Positions 50,851 to 60,900 of a DNA stretch of 64,000 nt are shown here, one piece after another. The stretch covers positions 48,721 through 112,720 of the forward strand of contig JAQMWT010000469.1 in NCBI GenBank assembly GCA_029834535.1, written 5' to 3'. The notes under the pieces were generated by a model. That model searched no databases. It worked only from the letters and a program-made list of their open reading frames with translations, and had not been told where the DNA came from. The position numbers and the translations under genes were made by a program. Numbering within the stretch: position 1 is the stretch's first letter; every line of letters begins with the position of its first letter. The stretch comes from Chrysophaeum taylorii. Its lineage: Eukaryota > Sar > Pelagophyceae > Pelagomonadales > Pelagomonadaceae.

Positions 50851-52377
50851 CTAGGGATTTTTTTGTTCGTCGCCGTTGTTGTCGGTGGCGGGGTGTTGGT
50901 CGGCGGCGGCGGCGTCGTCGTCGGAGGGGTTATTATTATTATTATTAATGGCCGCCGGCGGCGGAGTGTAACGTAGGTCGTTGAGGCGGAGAATTTGCTG
51001 GAGCGCGGCGCGGTCGAGCGGGCAGCGCTCGATGTCGGCCAGGTCGACCGGCGCCGTTTTGGTGGCGGCGTTCCCGAGTTCCTGCACCATCGAGTAGAGG
51101 AAGGGGTGCTTGAGGGCCCGCGACGCCGAGGGGCGGTTCGCAGGGTCGAAGCGGAGCAAACTGGAGAGAAAATCGAGGCCCGTCTTCGAATCTGAGAGCT
51201 TTGGGACGACGTCTGCCCACGAGTCGTAGTGCTCGTTTGCCTCGATCGACATGACGTAGGCCCGCGCCTTGTGGTTGGTCACGAAGGCGAGTTGCGCGAC
51301 GTCGCGAGGCCGCACCGCCTTAACGGCCGACGCGACGCGTCGAATTTGGTCGATGACGTCGCGGCCACCAAACAACGGCCTCCGCTCGACCATCTCCGCC
51401 ACAACGCACCCCAAACTCCACAAGTCGACGGCGCCGTCGTAGGAGCTGCTCAGAAGGAGCTCGGGGGCGCGGTACCATCGCGTCACCACGTACTCGGTCA
51501 TGTCGGTCGTCAGACACCTGGCCAAGCCAAAGTCGCACAGCTTGAGCTCGCACTTTTCGTTCAGCAGAATGTTCCCGGGCTTGACGTCCCGGTGCAACAC
51601 CCCCGCAGCATGCATGTGCTCGAGGCCGCGCAGCAACTGGTAGCAAAAGAACTGGACGTGGGCTCTGCTCAACGGTCTTCTCGCGTATATCACGTCGTGC
51701 AGGTCCGTCTGCAGCAGCTCGGTGACGATGTAAATTTCGTCGAAGTCGAGGCCGTTCGCGTAGCAGTCGTAGATCCGGAGCAAATTCGGGTGCGAGAGGC
51801 GGTGCATCAGCCTGATCTCGCGCACTATCCGTTTCGCATCCACCAGATCTGCGAACGCGTTTCCGATTTTTTTTATAGCGCACGGCAGCTCGGCGCGGAG
51901 GTCGCGACCCGACACGACCAGACCATACGAGCCTCGCCCGATCGCCTTGGACAAAGCGTAGCACGACGGATCGAAAAAAAAGTCTTCGAACTCCTCGGGG
52001 GGACTTTTGGGGGGAGGGTCTGCCGTATCGGACGCGACGCGCGCCGTCGCTTCCAACAGCGTCCCCGCGATCGCGCCTTGGAGCATCTCCTTCCACAGCA
52101 CGGCGTCTCGTCGCGACTCGGCCGCGAAACGCACGGTCTTCTCGCCGTGCACGATCAGCCCGCCCTCCTTCTTTGGGTCTAAACTCACTTTCGTCCGTCT
52201 GCTCAGCCGGATAGTCCCCACGGGTTGTCGCGCGTCGAGTCGTGCGTAGTAGTTCACCACCCGCTTTTCGTTCAAGCTCACAAAGTACCGTCGCCACGTG
52301 AACACCGAGCTCCGTTTCCGCAGCCACCCCTCGATCGTATGCTCGCTTGCGTTCACATGTGTTATCTGGCTCGACAT
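50851..52377 (-). CDS. MAP kinase with N-terminal PH domain
   Basis: I start at the ATG at 52377 (MSSQITHVNASEHTIEGWLR); the longer frame begins in a Lys/Thr-rich low-complexity stretch. The 508-residue product has a pleckstrin homology domain at about 14-105 (EGWLRKRSSVFTWRRYFVSL ... ESRRDAVLWKEML), which usually binds phosphoinositides, then a CMGC kinase at about 138-440. Glycine loop IGRGSYGLV, catalytic HRDVKPGN, DFG in CDFGLARCL and the activation motif T-E-Y at 294-296 followed by VVTRWYRAPE mark it as an ERK-type MAP kinase, predicted active. The tail is Asn/Asp-rich. The PH domain implies recruitment to membranes. Confidence 0.93.
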   Translation of the reverse strand: MSSQITHVNASEHTIEGWLRKRSSVFTWRRYFVSLNEKRVVNYYARLDARQPVGTIRLSRRTKVSLDPKKEGGLIVHGEKTVRFAAESRRDAVLWKEMLQGAIAGTLLEATARVASDTADPPPKSPPEEFEDFFFDPSCYALSKAIGRGSYGLVVSGRDLRAELPCAIKKIGNAFADLVDAKRIVREIRLMHRLSHPNLLRIYDCYANGLDFDEIYIVTELLQTDLHDVIYARRPLSRAHVQFFCYQLLRGLEHMHAAGVLHRDVKPGNILLNEKCELKLCDFGLARCLTTDMTEYVVTRWYRAPELLLSSSYDGAVDLWSLGCVVAEMVERRPLFGGRDVIDQIRRVASAVKAVRPRDVAQLAFVTNHKARAYVMSIEANEHYDSWADVVPKLSDSKTGLDFLSSLLRFDPANRPSASRALKHPFLYSMVQELGNAATKTAPVDLADIERCPLDRAALQQILRLNDLRYTPPPAAINNNNNNPSDDDAAAADQHPATDNNGDEQKNP

Positions 52378-52562
52378 CGACCTACACTTGTTTCTACCAC
52401 CACCACCGAGGGGATTCGATTCTACGGTCCCGTCCCTTACCCTTTTCTTTTTCTTTACCCTTGTTGCCCTTGTTGTTGTTGTTGTTGTTGGTGGTGGATT
52501 TTTTTTTTTTTTTTCCACCATTTTTTATTATTTTAAGTCTTTTTTTTTTAAGTGGGGGTCTT

Positions 52563-52607
52563 GTCTTTAAATGTCGACTGCTAAGAGGGGGTCTTGTCTT
52601 TGCCAGG
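52563..52607 (+). repeat. Minimal copy of the GTCTTTAAATGTCGAC-type family
   Basis: GTCTTTAAATGTCGACTGCT is followed by AAGAGGGGG and then by TCTTGTCTTTGCCAG. This is the shortest copy, and on the plus strand it would read as a 45-nt unit starting GT and ending AG with a CTAAG inside, like a tiny intron. The sequence after it (to about 52740) is open in two frames but matches nothing. Confidence 0.6.
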
Positions 52608-55312
52608 CAGCAGAACGACGACGACGAGAATGTCGCTTCGGCCGGCCGAGAGGCGGAGCGCCAACGCGAGGAACAGCGCCAACATCAGCAACACATGATT
52701 TTGCCAAGACGACGCCCGAGCTCAGGAGCCTGTACGAGTAGACGACGCCGAAGGAATGGCGTCAGGCCTCACTTTCAAAGATCGGCCCGCTGACACTTGC
52801 CTTGATATTTATTTATTTATTCCTGCGACACCGCATTGTTCCCAAGCCAGGGGGACTAACAACATCAACGAATTAATTACCAAAAGACAAAGTCCCCGCT
52901 GACGGAGGAGAAGAGCCACACCCTTCGTGTTCTTCATAGGCTATCATCATCATCACAGATAATAATATTGAACCAACATAGACTCGTACGCGAGAATGCG
53001 GCGGCGGCTAAATGTCAAAAATCGGTCATACCAAAGCCGTTGATCCATCCTCGCGAGGTACCTACCTACCTCTTTACAACACACACGGACTCGTACGTCC
53101 TGCAGGCGGCCCCCCTCCTCTCTGCGCCTGCCCCGCGGCTCGGCGACGACCCCTCGGGGTGCGTCCGCCTTCCACGCCCACTGGATACCTGTGTTTCCAA
53201 CCCCACTGGCCGCGCACAACTTCCACAACTTGTCTCCTAGATCTTGCCTCACCCTTTCGAGTAGTCGCCTTTTTATTTACAAAATAACACACTTCGCCAA
53301 CCAGGAACGTTGTGTACAACACTCTTGTGCTCTCTCATTAGTCGCAAGAGACAGGGCACATTCGAAACAGCCACAGCCGCTGCGTCACTCTCTACGGGCA
53401 TCACGTTATGAATGCTATATACGCTGCCTCTGGGTTTTCGCCATGTCCCAGTACGTGAGGAACCTAGCGTCCCGGGGACGATCGATCGATCAAAAACTTT
53501 GACGTCCTATAGCGACACCGACTATTGAGAGTTATTACTCGATCCCACCAACCTCAAGCCAAGATGCCGCCTTATTAAGCTAGACGCGACGTGGCGGTGA
53601 CAGAAGCCAATCTGCTCAATCCCCAAGCCGAGCTGCAGACCACCCGAGCCGAGCTCACTCAGCCACGCACGACACCCCCAAGATGCAACTTCAAGAAAAC
53701 GGTCCAAGGTGGACAGCCACCCTCCCTTGACTTTAGAACCACTCGAAGCACCCACGACAGCCAACCCTAAAACCATTTGAGAACCCAGTGCCGTTCGTTT
53801 CCCAAGCTCTAGTGGACAATCAATACTCACAAATCGATTGAGAAGGAGATTGCTCACCACCGCATGATGCCCTACTATGGCACCGTTCTTCTTATTATCG
53901 CCTGCAAGTTGAGACCACCGTTGATCCAGCCGCCTAGGCTTGTATACTCACGACTCGGCCCTTCGCAGCGGCTGCGACGGCGCCTCAAATGCACTTCAAT
54001 GTCGTCTGAAGGTTTTAAATCAGGAGCCGCACCCTCACTCCACCGACTTCAACGCCGCAAACAACGGGGCATTTGAAAGTGTATTATTGTAACAGAATCC
54101 ATTTTTTAATCTCGGAAAAACGATAAAACAAAAGGCTGAGCCGTCCCTTTTTTACCGCTACGGTCCATTCTATATCTTCGGACCGGGTCGCTCTTGGAAT
54201 CAGATTTACGTGCCCGGGAAGCATATAGATTCAGGTTTCGCCAGAGAAGTCTCCTGTTGGGAGTACAACGAACATGTTTCACATTTTCGAAACGTTGCCT
54301 ACGTGGCATCAACCCGCAAAAAAAAAAAAACGCTCGGATCGAGAGGAAGTCAAAGGGTAAGATTCGCACAAGGGCAGAAGAAGGGGCTTTGATGAAAGCA
54401 GCTCGGATTGGAGGGGTCTCGAGCGGAAAGGAGAGCTGGATTAGGGAGCAAACTCAAAGGCAGGGCGGGCGTGGGAACCCCGGAGAGGGCTAGGAGCTTG
54501 AGCGATTGAGGGTTTCGAGCGCGAGCTGTCACTATAAGCCGCCGAAATCTGCGCTTTATTAGAAACGTGCCCTGTGGTGGCTTTCGAATTATTGTACAGT
54601 TTTGAAAGGAAACCCAACTTTCTTTTTGCGTCGTTGCGCGTGCTTTCTCTATACCAGCTATAGGTATACATCTCCTTCTTAAAACGAGCACAGCTCAGCT
54701 CTCGTGCGACCGAAGAACGTTCAAAGCAGGTCGCATGGATCCTCCTTGCGTCCTCGCAGCCTGGTATACATCCGAGATGCCCCCTTCGTGATGTCCTGGA
54801 ACGGGCGGGCGTCTTCCACGGAAAGGAAGAACCTGAAGACTCTATGATGATGAGGGTGTTTCCTTTTTTGTTGTTGTTGGAGCCCGACGGTGGACCTCCT
54901 CGCGCGACCATGTCCTCCACTGGTCAGTCAGTCAGTCAGTCAGTCAGTCAGTCAGTCATCTGCCACGGGCTAGCAAGTTTTTTGATAGCGAGGTAATCGC
55001 TCCAGCGGCGACCCGATTATGACGCCTCACAACAAACAAGTCAGCTGCATTCCTCCAGACGTGTGTAGTTTTCGTCGTCATTCTCATCACCCGCAAAACG
55101 CGGTGACCCGAATCAATCAATCATCTTGGAGCTGCAGCATGCATGGAGTGAGTGACCGAACTCCCTCGTGCGTAGTTCCACATCCCAAAAGGAATGATGA
55201 CCCCCGTGTGGTTGCGTTGCAAACCCCCCACGTCAGCTTTCTTTCACAACCCCCCCTTTCTTTCCGAACTAGTCGGATATGCGGTGGCGGAGGTAATGAT
55301 TGAGAAGAAGCG
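52608..55312. other. Intergenic/repeat DNA without recognised gene
   Basis: Short frames only. A (CAGT)n run lies at about 54920-54957. The part at 53600-54100 is C/A-rich on the plus strand like the decayed retroelement at 26-33 kb and may be a fragment of it. Confidence 0.4.
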
Positions 55313-55750
55313 ATGATGAGAAAGCAAAGAAGTGCGCTGTTGAAGCTCATCGACATGAATCCCGCTGTCCTCCTCGAGAGCGTCGAAAGCGGGAGCCTCG
55401 AGGAGAAGCGGAAGGAATTGCGTAGACGAGTGAATGCCAACGACGACGACGAATGGTTGTTCTCCTTTCTCGACGACATCTCCAACAAGGCGCTCGACGC
55501 TCTGGTCGAGAACCGTCTCACCGAACAGTCAGACCTCATCGAAGTCGCGAAACTCTTCGACAAGGTCGGTGTCGACGAGCGCATGCGCGGCTTGGTGAGG
55601 GCGGCGATCATTACGGACGACGACGACGCCCGTGAGCCTGTCGGCGAGTGGGACCCGTCGTCGCCGCCGGAGGACTTGGGGGAGCTCCACCACGTGCTCG
55701 GGGAGTTCCTCAAGCTCATCGTCATTTGTCGGGCCCAACCTCCAGCTTGA
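55313..55750 (+). CDS. Small acidic helical protein, unknown
   Basis: The 145-residue frame begins ATGATG at 55313. It is helical and acidic (LLESVESGSLEEKRKELRRR, FLDDISNKALDALVENRLTE), with DEWLFSFLDD and an acidic loop ITDDDDAREP. No signal or membrane segment. No family recognised; the amino-acid balance and codon phase look genuinely coding. Its stop codon falls inside a 22-bp segment that is duplicated on the other side of a repeat insertion, so the 3' untranslated region was altered by that insertion. Confidence 0.55.
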   Translation: MMRKQRSALLKLIDMNPAVLLESVESGSLEEKRKELRRRVNANDDDEWLFSFLDDISNKALDALVENRLTEQSDLIEVAKLFDKVGVDERMRGLVRAAIITDDDDAREPVGEWDPSSPPEDLGELHHVLGEFLKLIVICRAQPPA

Positions 55751-55855
55751 GTTGTCTTTAAATGTCGACTGCTAAGAGGGGGGTGTGTGGGGGGGGGGGT
55801 GTGAAGGATGTGGTGGGGTAGGGAGGGATGTGCGCCCAGCCTCCAGCTTGAGTTG
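55733..55855 (+). mobile_element. GTCTTTAAATGTCGAC-type element with 22-bp flanking duplication
   Basis: The element (about 55755-55833) begins TCTTTAAATGTCGACTGC and has a G-rich body ending GGGAGGGATGTGC. It is flanked by 22-bp direct repeats at 55733-55754 and 55834-55855 that differ at one base (GCCCAACCTCCAG versus GCCCAGCCTCCAG). This is the clearest target duplication in the family, though 22 bp is long for a DNA element. The duplicated segment contains the stop codon of the upstream gene. Confidence 0.7.
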
Positions 55856-55888
55856 GTCGCTCGCTTGCAAAAAACCATAATAATAATA

Positions 55889-58427
55889 AGGGATCCGTCA
55901 AGTTTGGTCAAAAAGTTTGGTGAATTTCTTTCATGTTTGCTCGATTTTGATGTATGATTAAGGAAAAACTCACATGTGTGGTCACTTTCCATAGAAGTTA
56001 GGTCAGTTAAGTTTGGTCACTCCGAAGTTGCATTAAGTTTGATCAATCAACCCTTCAAGTTTGATTAATTTCCTTGTAAGTTTGGTCAACAAGTTTGATC
56101 ACTATTTGATCACTACTCCTCAAACTTCCACAGTATTGACCAAACTTCGGCTTTTAAAATCAAACTTAAGGAGGCTTTTTTGAGGGGGCGCGTGAGCGCT
56201 TTTGGTGCGAAAATGCTTTAAAAACGAGAGCTAGGTGCTGCAGCTACGCAGAATCTACCGTGGCGTTACACGCGCGGCATGGACACCCCCCCATGACCGC
56301 CTTAGAAGGAGGTCCGTCCTAAGACAGTACGGCGATACGCAAGGAGAGCGGGCAGCGACACGCGGCCCCGAGAGCAGATTCCCCCGGCTTGGCGTACTTA
56401 AGCTGGGCCCATTCTCGTACCTTCCATCGTTCGTAGAAGCCACCCAAACCGCGACTCACCACGGTGGTGTTGCCGTGGTCGTGCGTCATTCTTCAACAAC
56501 GAGCGGACATAGGACACCAGACTCACACGGTCTGCGTGAGACGGATCACCCCATTCTGCATCCCAAAACTCGAGAGGGAGCGCGTCTTTGATAATCGACT
56601 CGGGATTGAGAACGCGAAACTCGATGACCTCGAGAAACTGCGCGAGCAACGCCCCTCGAGCACCCAAAGATTGTAGTCCCACACTTGTGCGGGACCGTAC
56701 AGGACCACGTTCAGGAGTTCCTCACCGTCGCGTACCCGATCCGGAGTTAGCTGTCCAGCTTGATCATGGGACGGCAACGCGAGCACGTGCCGTTACGCCA
56801 GCATAAACAACTCGCACGACCGTAAGAGAACACCTCCTTATCCTCCTCCTCCTCGCGCATCTCGACAACCCCGCCCTGCCGCAAGATCTCCCCGGGAGCT
56901 GCTGCTGCACCGTCGAGCACTGTACGAGAAAGTCGGCAAATACAAGCTGCGGCGCGAAGGGATGTCAAGACGTCGACAGCCTCGTTCCGGAAGATCGCCG
57001 ACACCACCCCTGTAATTCTAACCCAGTCATCAGTACGAGTCTAAAATATGACAAGTTTGATGTGATTGTTCGAAATTTGATCACACCAAATTGAATGCCT
57101 CCAAGTTTGACCATACACACGCATCAACATGCGAACACTCGCCGAACAACATATACAAACAAGGCCTGCGCAAGACAACGCTGATACCACGCTGTTTCGT
57201 CGTCGCCCAAGATTATTCGGATGCGCCTTATTAGTTCGATGTTTATGACAGACTACAGCGAACGATCCCGGTTCGTCATCTCGTGCCTTTAGCGGATGAC
57301 ACTGTTGCAGATGTCTATGAAACGCATATGCCGAGAAGAGCCGCCTGACAGACTGAATAACTAACTAACTAACTTCAGACCTCTCCCGAGCATGGGAGCC
57401 AGGCCGGACCGGCAGGAGCCGGTGCGGAATCACAGAGGCAAATCACGCAGTTGTGGGGCAGAGGCGAGGGAAGAGGACGGACTCGTTGATGGTGGACCGC
57501 CACTGCGCGGTCTTGTGCGAGGTCGTGCTGCAAAAGCGTCGCAGGCCGCGGACGTGTTGGTCCACGAACAATCGACCTGTCCGTCGCGCTCTGCCCAACC
57601 GAGCGAACCCCATCCCAACACGGACTTTCCGGGTGCTAACCGGCCAGCGAGCCGCCTGACGACTTGCCCTCCATAAAGCCCTTGATGAGGACCGACACGG
57701 CCTCGCAGAAGTGTGCTTCGCGCGATAGCTGGATCTTTGTCGGCAAGAAGGTTCGGAGCAGGTGTGCCTTTTAGCACACGTGACGGTATTGTCTACTTGC
57801 ACATCACAACGACCAGCACGCACATAAAAGCTGCATCTTGCATATAGCACTTGAGCGACAGCGCTGTCGCGCTGTAGACCATGATGCTGTACGCGCCGTC
57901 AACTTGCCGCCCGTGTCGAACATCAGATGCTGCTGCAAGTCGGCCTCGAGAACACACCTGCTGAACTTGGCATCTTGGTCAGATCGAGTATTAAGTGGAG
58001 CCTCGCATTTGCGCGCTCTGAGCTGCGACAGCGTACTCGGCGATCTCTCGTAGTCGTTTACCTTCGCCTGGGCACGCTTAGACTTGTTGTTTTCTTTCTC
58101 GGCGTCGTGGTCACCCGACGTCGGCGTGTTACCACCACGCTCCCGCTCGACCTGAGCGACGAAACCCGCATCGATACCGTGTTCGTTTCGAAGTCGAAGG
58201 ACGCTCCGGAGTCACCACAGCGCGACGACATGCAGAACCGCTGAAAGCTTGATCACGGCGGGCCTTGTTTTGTCATCGAACCGTATGTTTTTTGCTCTCG
58301 AAGTAAGAGTACAAGTTTAGTCAACCAAAAAGAGCCGGATGATTGACCAAACTCACTCAAGTGACCAAACTTGTTGAAGGTTTACGGTGACCAGACTTCT
58401 ATGGTGGTTGGAAACTTGACTTTTCCC
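55889..58427. mobile_element. 2.5-kb element with AAGTTTGGTCA subterminal repeats
   Basis: The left end GGGATCCGTCAAGTTTGGTC and the right end read inward on the minus strand, GGGAAAAGTCAAGTTTCC, form an imperfect terminal inverted repeat. Both ends abut TAATAATAA, so the target duplication cannot be sized. Within 270 bp of the left end and 120 bp of the right end, AAGTTTGGTCA or AAGTTTGATCA occurs many times in both orientations; a further cluster is at 57050-57110. No transposase is seen, so it is non-autonomous or decayed. A LINE-like copy is nested inside. Confidence 0.6.
57338..57660 (-). mobile_element. LINE-like repeat, copy 3, with target duplication
   Basis: GAGCCGCCTGAC occurs at 57338-57349 and again at 57649-57660; allowing one inserted base the match extends to about 16 bp. 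Between them is the LINE-like sequence, minus strand, ending in a (GTTA)n tail of about four units and 5'-truncated shortly before the point where copy 2 ends. Long, inexact target duplication, simple-repeat tail and truncation fit target-primed reverse transcription. Confidence 0.75.
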
Positions 58428-58470
58428 TAATAATAATAATAATAATCTGTAATTATTATTATTCAGAAAA

Positions 58471-59325
58471 ATGTTGTTATTAGTAAGTCTGTGGTGGTGG
58501 TTTGCCGCGGCGTGGTCGGTGGAGGTGCTGCGCGAACGCGCCGCGAAGCTCCGAAAGGCCGTCGCCGTCCTTGGGGAAACCGAGTTGTTCCGCGAGAGGT
58601 CCGTTTTAGGTTCGCAACATCTCGAGATCGTCGTGTGTCGATCAAAGAACGTTGCTTTCGTTCACGTCTTCAAGGCTGCTGGGACGACGGGCATCGAGCT
58701 GATGGCCCAGGTGTGCCCCGAGACCCTCGAGCAGTACATCCATTGGCCCTGCGAAAACGAAAGGCGCCACGGCTGGCGCTGTCACGAGCCGCCGCATTCC
58801 GCGGACGTAGTCTTCGAAAACGTCAGTTCCACGTTCGCGTTCGTTCGCGATCCGATCGAACGGTTCCAAAGTGCCGTGTTCGAGATCGCGATGCGCGACC
58901 ATCGAAGGGGCTCCGAGTGGCTCGCGACCAAGGAGTTTGAAGCTGCGGGGCGCGGGACAACGGTCGCGGACGTCGTTATCGGGGACGTCTCGGCGGCGTG
59001 GAACGCGGGACGTTCGATCGACCAACACCTCGTCCCGCAGACTTTTTTTCTCGTCGAAAACTCCAGAGCGATCCCCGACTACGTTGTGCGCGTCGGACCC
59101 CAATTCAGGGACGAGTTGAAGGTGTTGGTACCGCATCTTTTTTCCGTCGAAATCGACGACGTCGGTCGCGCGAGGGACTCTCGCGACGATGGGTACAACG
59201 ACCTCGGGACCACATCGCTCCGGAACGAGGCGCTGCGGCCGCGCACCCTGCTCAAAATTTTCGACTTTTATCGAGTCGACTACGCCTGGATGGGGGGGCT
59301 CCAGTACAACTCTACCTCCTCCTAA
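58471..59325 (+). CDS. Secretory-pathway carbohydrate sulfotransferase
   Basis: The 284-residue protein starts with a signal-anchor (MLLLVSLWWWFAAAWSVEVL), typical of type II Golgi enzymes. VAFVHVFKAAGTTGIEL at about 62-78 holds the 5'-phosphosulfate-binding loop (family form: h-x-K-a-a-s-T/t), and STFAFVRDPIERFQSAVFEI at about 118-137 the 3'-phosphate-binding loop (F-v-R-D-P-x-x-R-x-x-S). DQHLVPQTFFL at about 183 fits the H-x-x-P-Q block of the Sulfotransfer_2 family. It would move sulfate from PAPS to glycans. Three Cys near 82-106 could form a disulfide. Only 22 bp separate its stop from that of the convergent gene. Confidence 0.85.
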   Translation: MLLLVSLWWWFAAAWSVEVLRERAAKLRKAVAVLGETELFRERSVLGSQHLEIVVCRSKNVAFVHVFKAAGTTGIELMAQVCPETLEQYIHWPCENERRHGWRCHEPPHSADVVFENVSSTFAFVRDPIERFQSAVFEIAMRDHRRGSEWLATKEFEAAGRGTTVADVVIGDVSAAWNAGRSIDQHLVPQTFFLVENSRAIPDYVVRVGPQFRDELKVLVPHLFSVEIDDVGRARDSRDDGYNDLGTTSLRNEALRPRTLLKIFDFYRVDYAWMGGLQYNSTSS

Positions 59326-59347
59326 TACGGCGCGGTGGGTGGTGCGC

Positions 59348-60715
59348 TCACGCGAAACTGCGGCCACACAAATAAAAATCCTCCTCCATGGTCTCGAGGA
59401 CGTGGCCGAATATGTGGCCGTTCGGGCAGATGTAGACCTCGAGGGAAGCGTCGTCGTCGTGGAACCAGGTGGCGGCGAGGGCGGCGGGGAGGAGGCGGCG
59501 CGCGCCGGGCGAAAGGGTGTTGTCTTCGCTCAGAAGGGGGATCGTGGGACCCGGGGCGCCGCACACGGCGCAGGGCTGGGGCGCGAGATTTCCTTGGACG
59601 TTAAGGAGGACGGCGCTCTTGAGCGCGCCGGCAACGCGGCGTAGAGTCCCGTCGTCGTCGTCGTCGTCGTCTATTTCGGCCTGACATATCCCGACCGTGG
59701 CAAACGGCGTCTCGTAGACGTCAAAGCCGTGACCACCACAGCTGCAGGTCCGTTTCCCCCACTCAGGAAGAGCCGCCGCCGCAAGCACGGTCGTGCCAGG
59801 AGAGATGTTATTATTTTTTTTGTCGGACCGTCGAGCGACGAGCTTAGCGAGCGGATCGGGCACCTGCGACGGTCTGTATTGCGGAGCATGTATGTGCGCT
59901 GTCGCCTCGACGAAGGCCTTGGTCGCCCGGTTCGCGAGGAGTGATTGATCTGTTGGGGATAGGCGGTTCGAGGACCCTGACGCAGCCGGTCGCGAGGTCG
60001 ACGAGCGAGCAGCCCGCCCGTCGCGCGCCCAGAGCTTCTTCGAAGTCCATAAACGCGAAGCCCGCGCACACCGAAATCTCGCGAAAGGGCGTCGCAACAA
60101 GGAGCCTCGAGTTCTCGACGCGCACGACGGGCGCGGCGGCCTGGCGCGCGCGTCCAAGTAAATAGCCGAACCCAAATAAGCCGAGCAAGCGACTTGGCTG
60201 TTGGATACCGAAATTTTCCGAGCCGAGAGAGCAGCTATCGAGGCGGAAAAAACTCTCGAGTTCCGGACCGAAAGGGATTTGGCCTGCACGAGGGGCGCCC
60301 TGGAGGCGGTGACGCCGATCACGACGCAGTTTTCGAACTCGGCGTCGTCGGCTTTTAGAATAGCGCAAACCCTTAGTTCGACGTTTTCGAGGCTTAGCCT
60401 GCCCCGCGCAACAAGTCGTGGCATTGTCACCACCACCTTTGAGTTTGTCGACGATCCCGCGATCTCGAGGGAATGCGGGATCACGTGCGCCGGCGGCATC
60501 AGGAGTCGGGGCTTGCGGGCATCGATCGTCCATACCCCTTCGCCCACCTCGATCCGGTCATCCTCCGTCGACGCGGCGATCGCCGCGTTCAGGGACAACC
60601 CCGGACCCACGCGTCGGACGGTCCGCTTCTTCCCTTCGTTCCGCTTCCAATCCTGGGGGGTGTTCGTGATCTCCTCGAACGCGCGACGACGACGATTCTC
60701 GAAACTCGTCATCAT
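59348..60715 (-). CDS. Beta-helix protein with C-terminal zinc-type Cys sites; internal double frameshift
   Basis: The N-terminal 180 residues look like a right-handed parallel beta-helix (LSLNAAIAASTEDDRIEVGE, then SLENVELRVCAILKADDAEF and SLSVRNSRVFSASIAALSAR). The C-terminal 140 residues carry paired Cys sites: CSCGGHGF, CAVCGAPG and CPNGHIFGH, likely zinc-binding. The frame is open throughout (455 residues), but from about 60145 to 59935 the frame in use turns Arg/Ser-rich, while the adjacent frame reads naturally (RVENSRLLVATPFREISVCA). The coding signal then returns to the first frame. Two compensating indels, one in a GCGCGCGC run, would explain this. Role unknown. Confidence 0.65.
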   Translation of the reverse strand: MMTSFENRRRRAFEEITNTPQDWKRNEGKKRTVRRVGPGLSLNAAIAASTEDDRIEVGEGVWTIDARKPRLLMPPAHVIPHSLEIAGSSTNSKVVVTMPRLVARGRLSLENVELRVCAILKADDAEFENCVVIGVTASRAPLVQAKSLSVRNSRVFSASIAALSARKISVSNSQVACSAYLGSAIYLDARARPPRPSCASRTRGSLLRRPFARFRCARASRLWTSKKLWARDGRAARSSTSRPAASGSSNRLSPTDQSLLANRATKAFVEATAHIHAPQYRPSQVPDPLAKLVARRSDKKNNNISPGTTVLAAAALPEWGKRTCSCGGHGFDVYETPFATVGICQAEIDDDDDDDGTLRRVAGALKSAVLLNVQGNLAPQPCAVCGAPGPTIPLLSEDNTLSPGARRLLPAALAATWFHDDDASLEVYICPNGHIFGHVLETMEEDFYLCGRSFA

Positions 60716-60900
60716 CTTAACGGTGGCTTTTTCTTCAAATTTTGAGGGTTACAGAAAATTTTTTTTTTGCACACCACACCAAAAAAGGGGGGGGGGGTGA
60801 AAACGGCTCCTTGTATACAACAACAACAAAAGCCGGATGGATTGGATTAGTCGCGCCCATCGATATGAAAAAAAAAAACGACGACGACGACAAACAAATA

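Noticed and set aside
51229-52182. Plus-strand open frame of 317 codons
   Set aside because: It is the antisense shadow of the MAP kinase coding region, where GC-rich third positions suppress stops.
55117-55992. Minus-strand frame of 291 codons
   Set aside because: Ser/Arg-rich antisense of the gene at 55313 and its flanking repeat; no family features.
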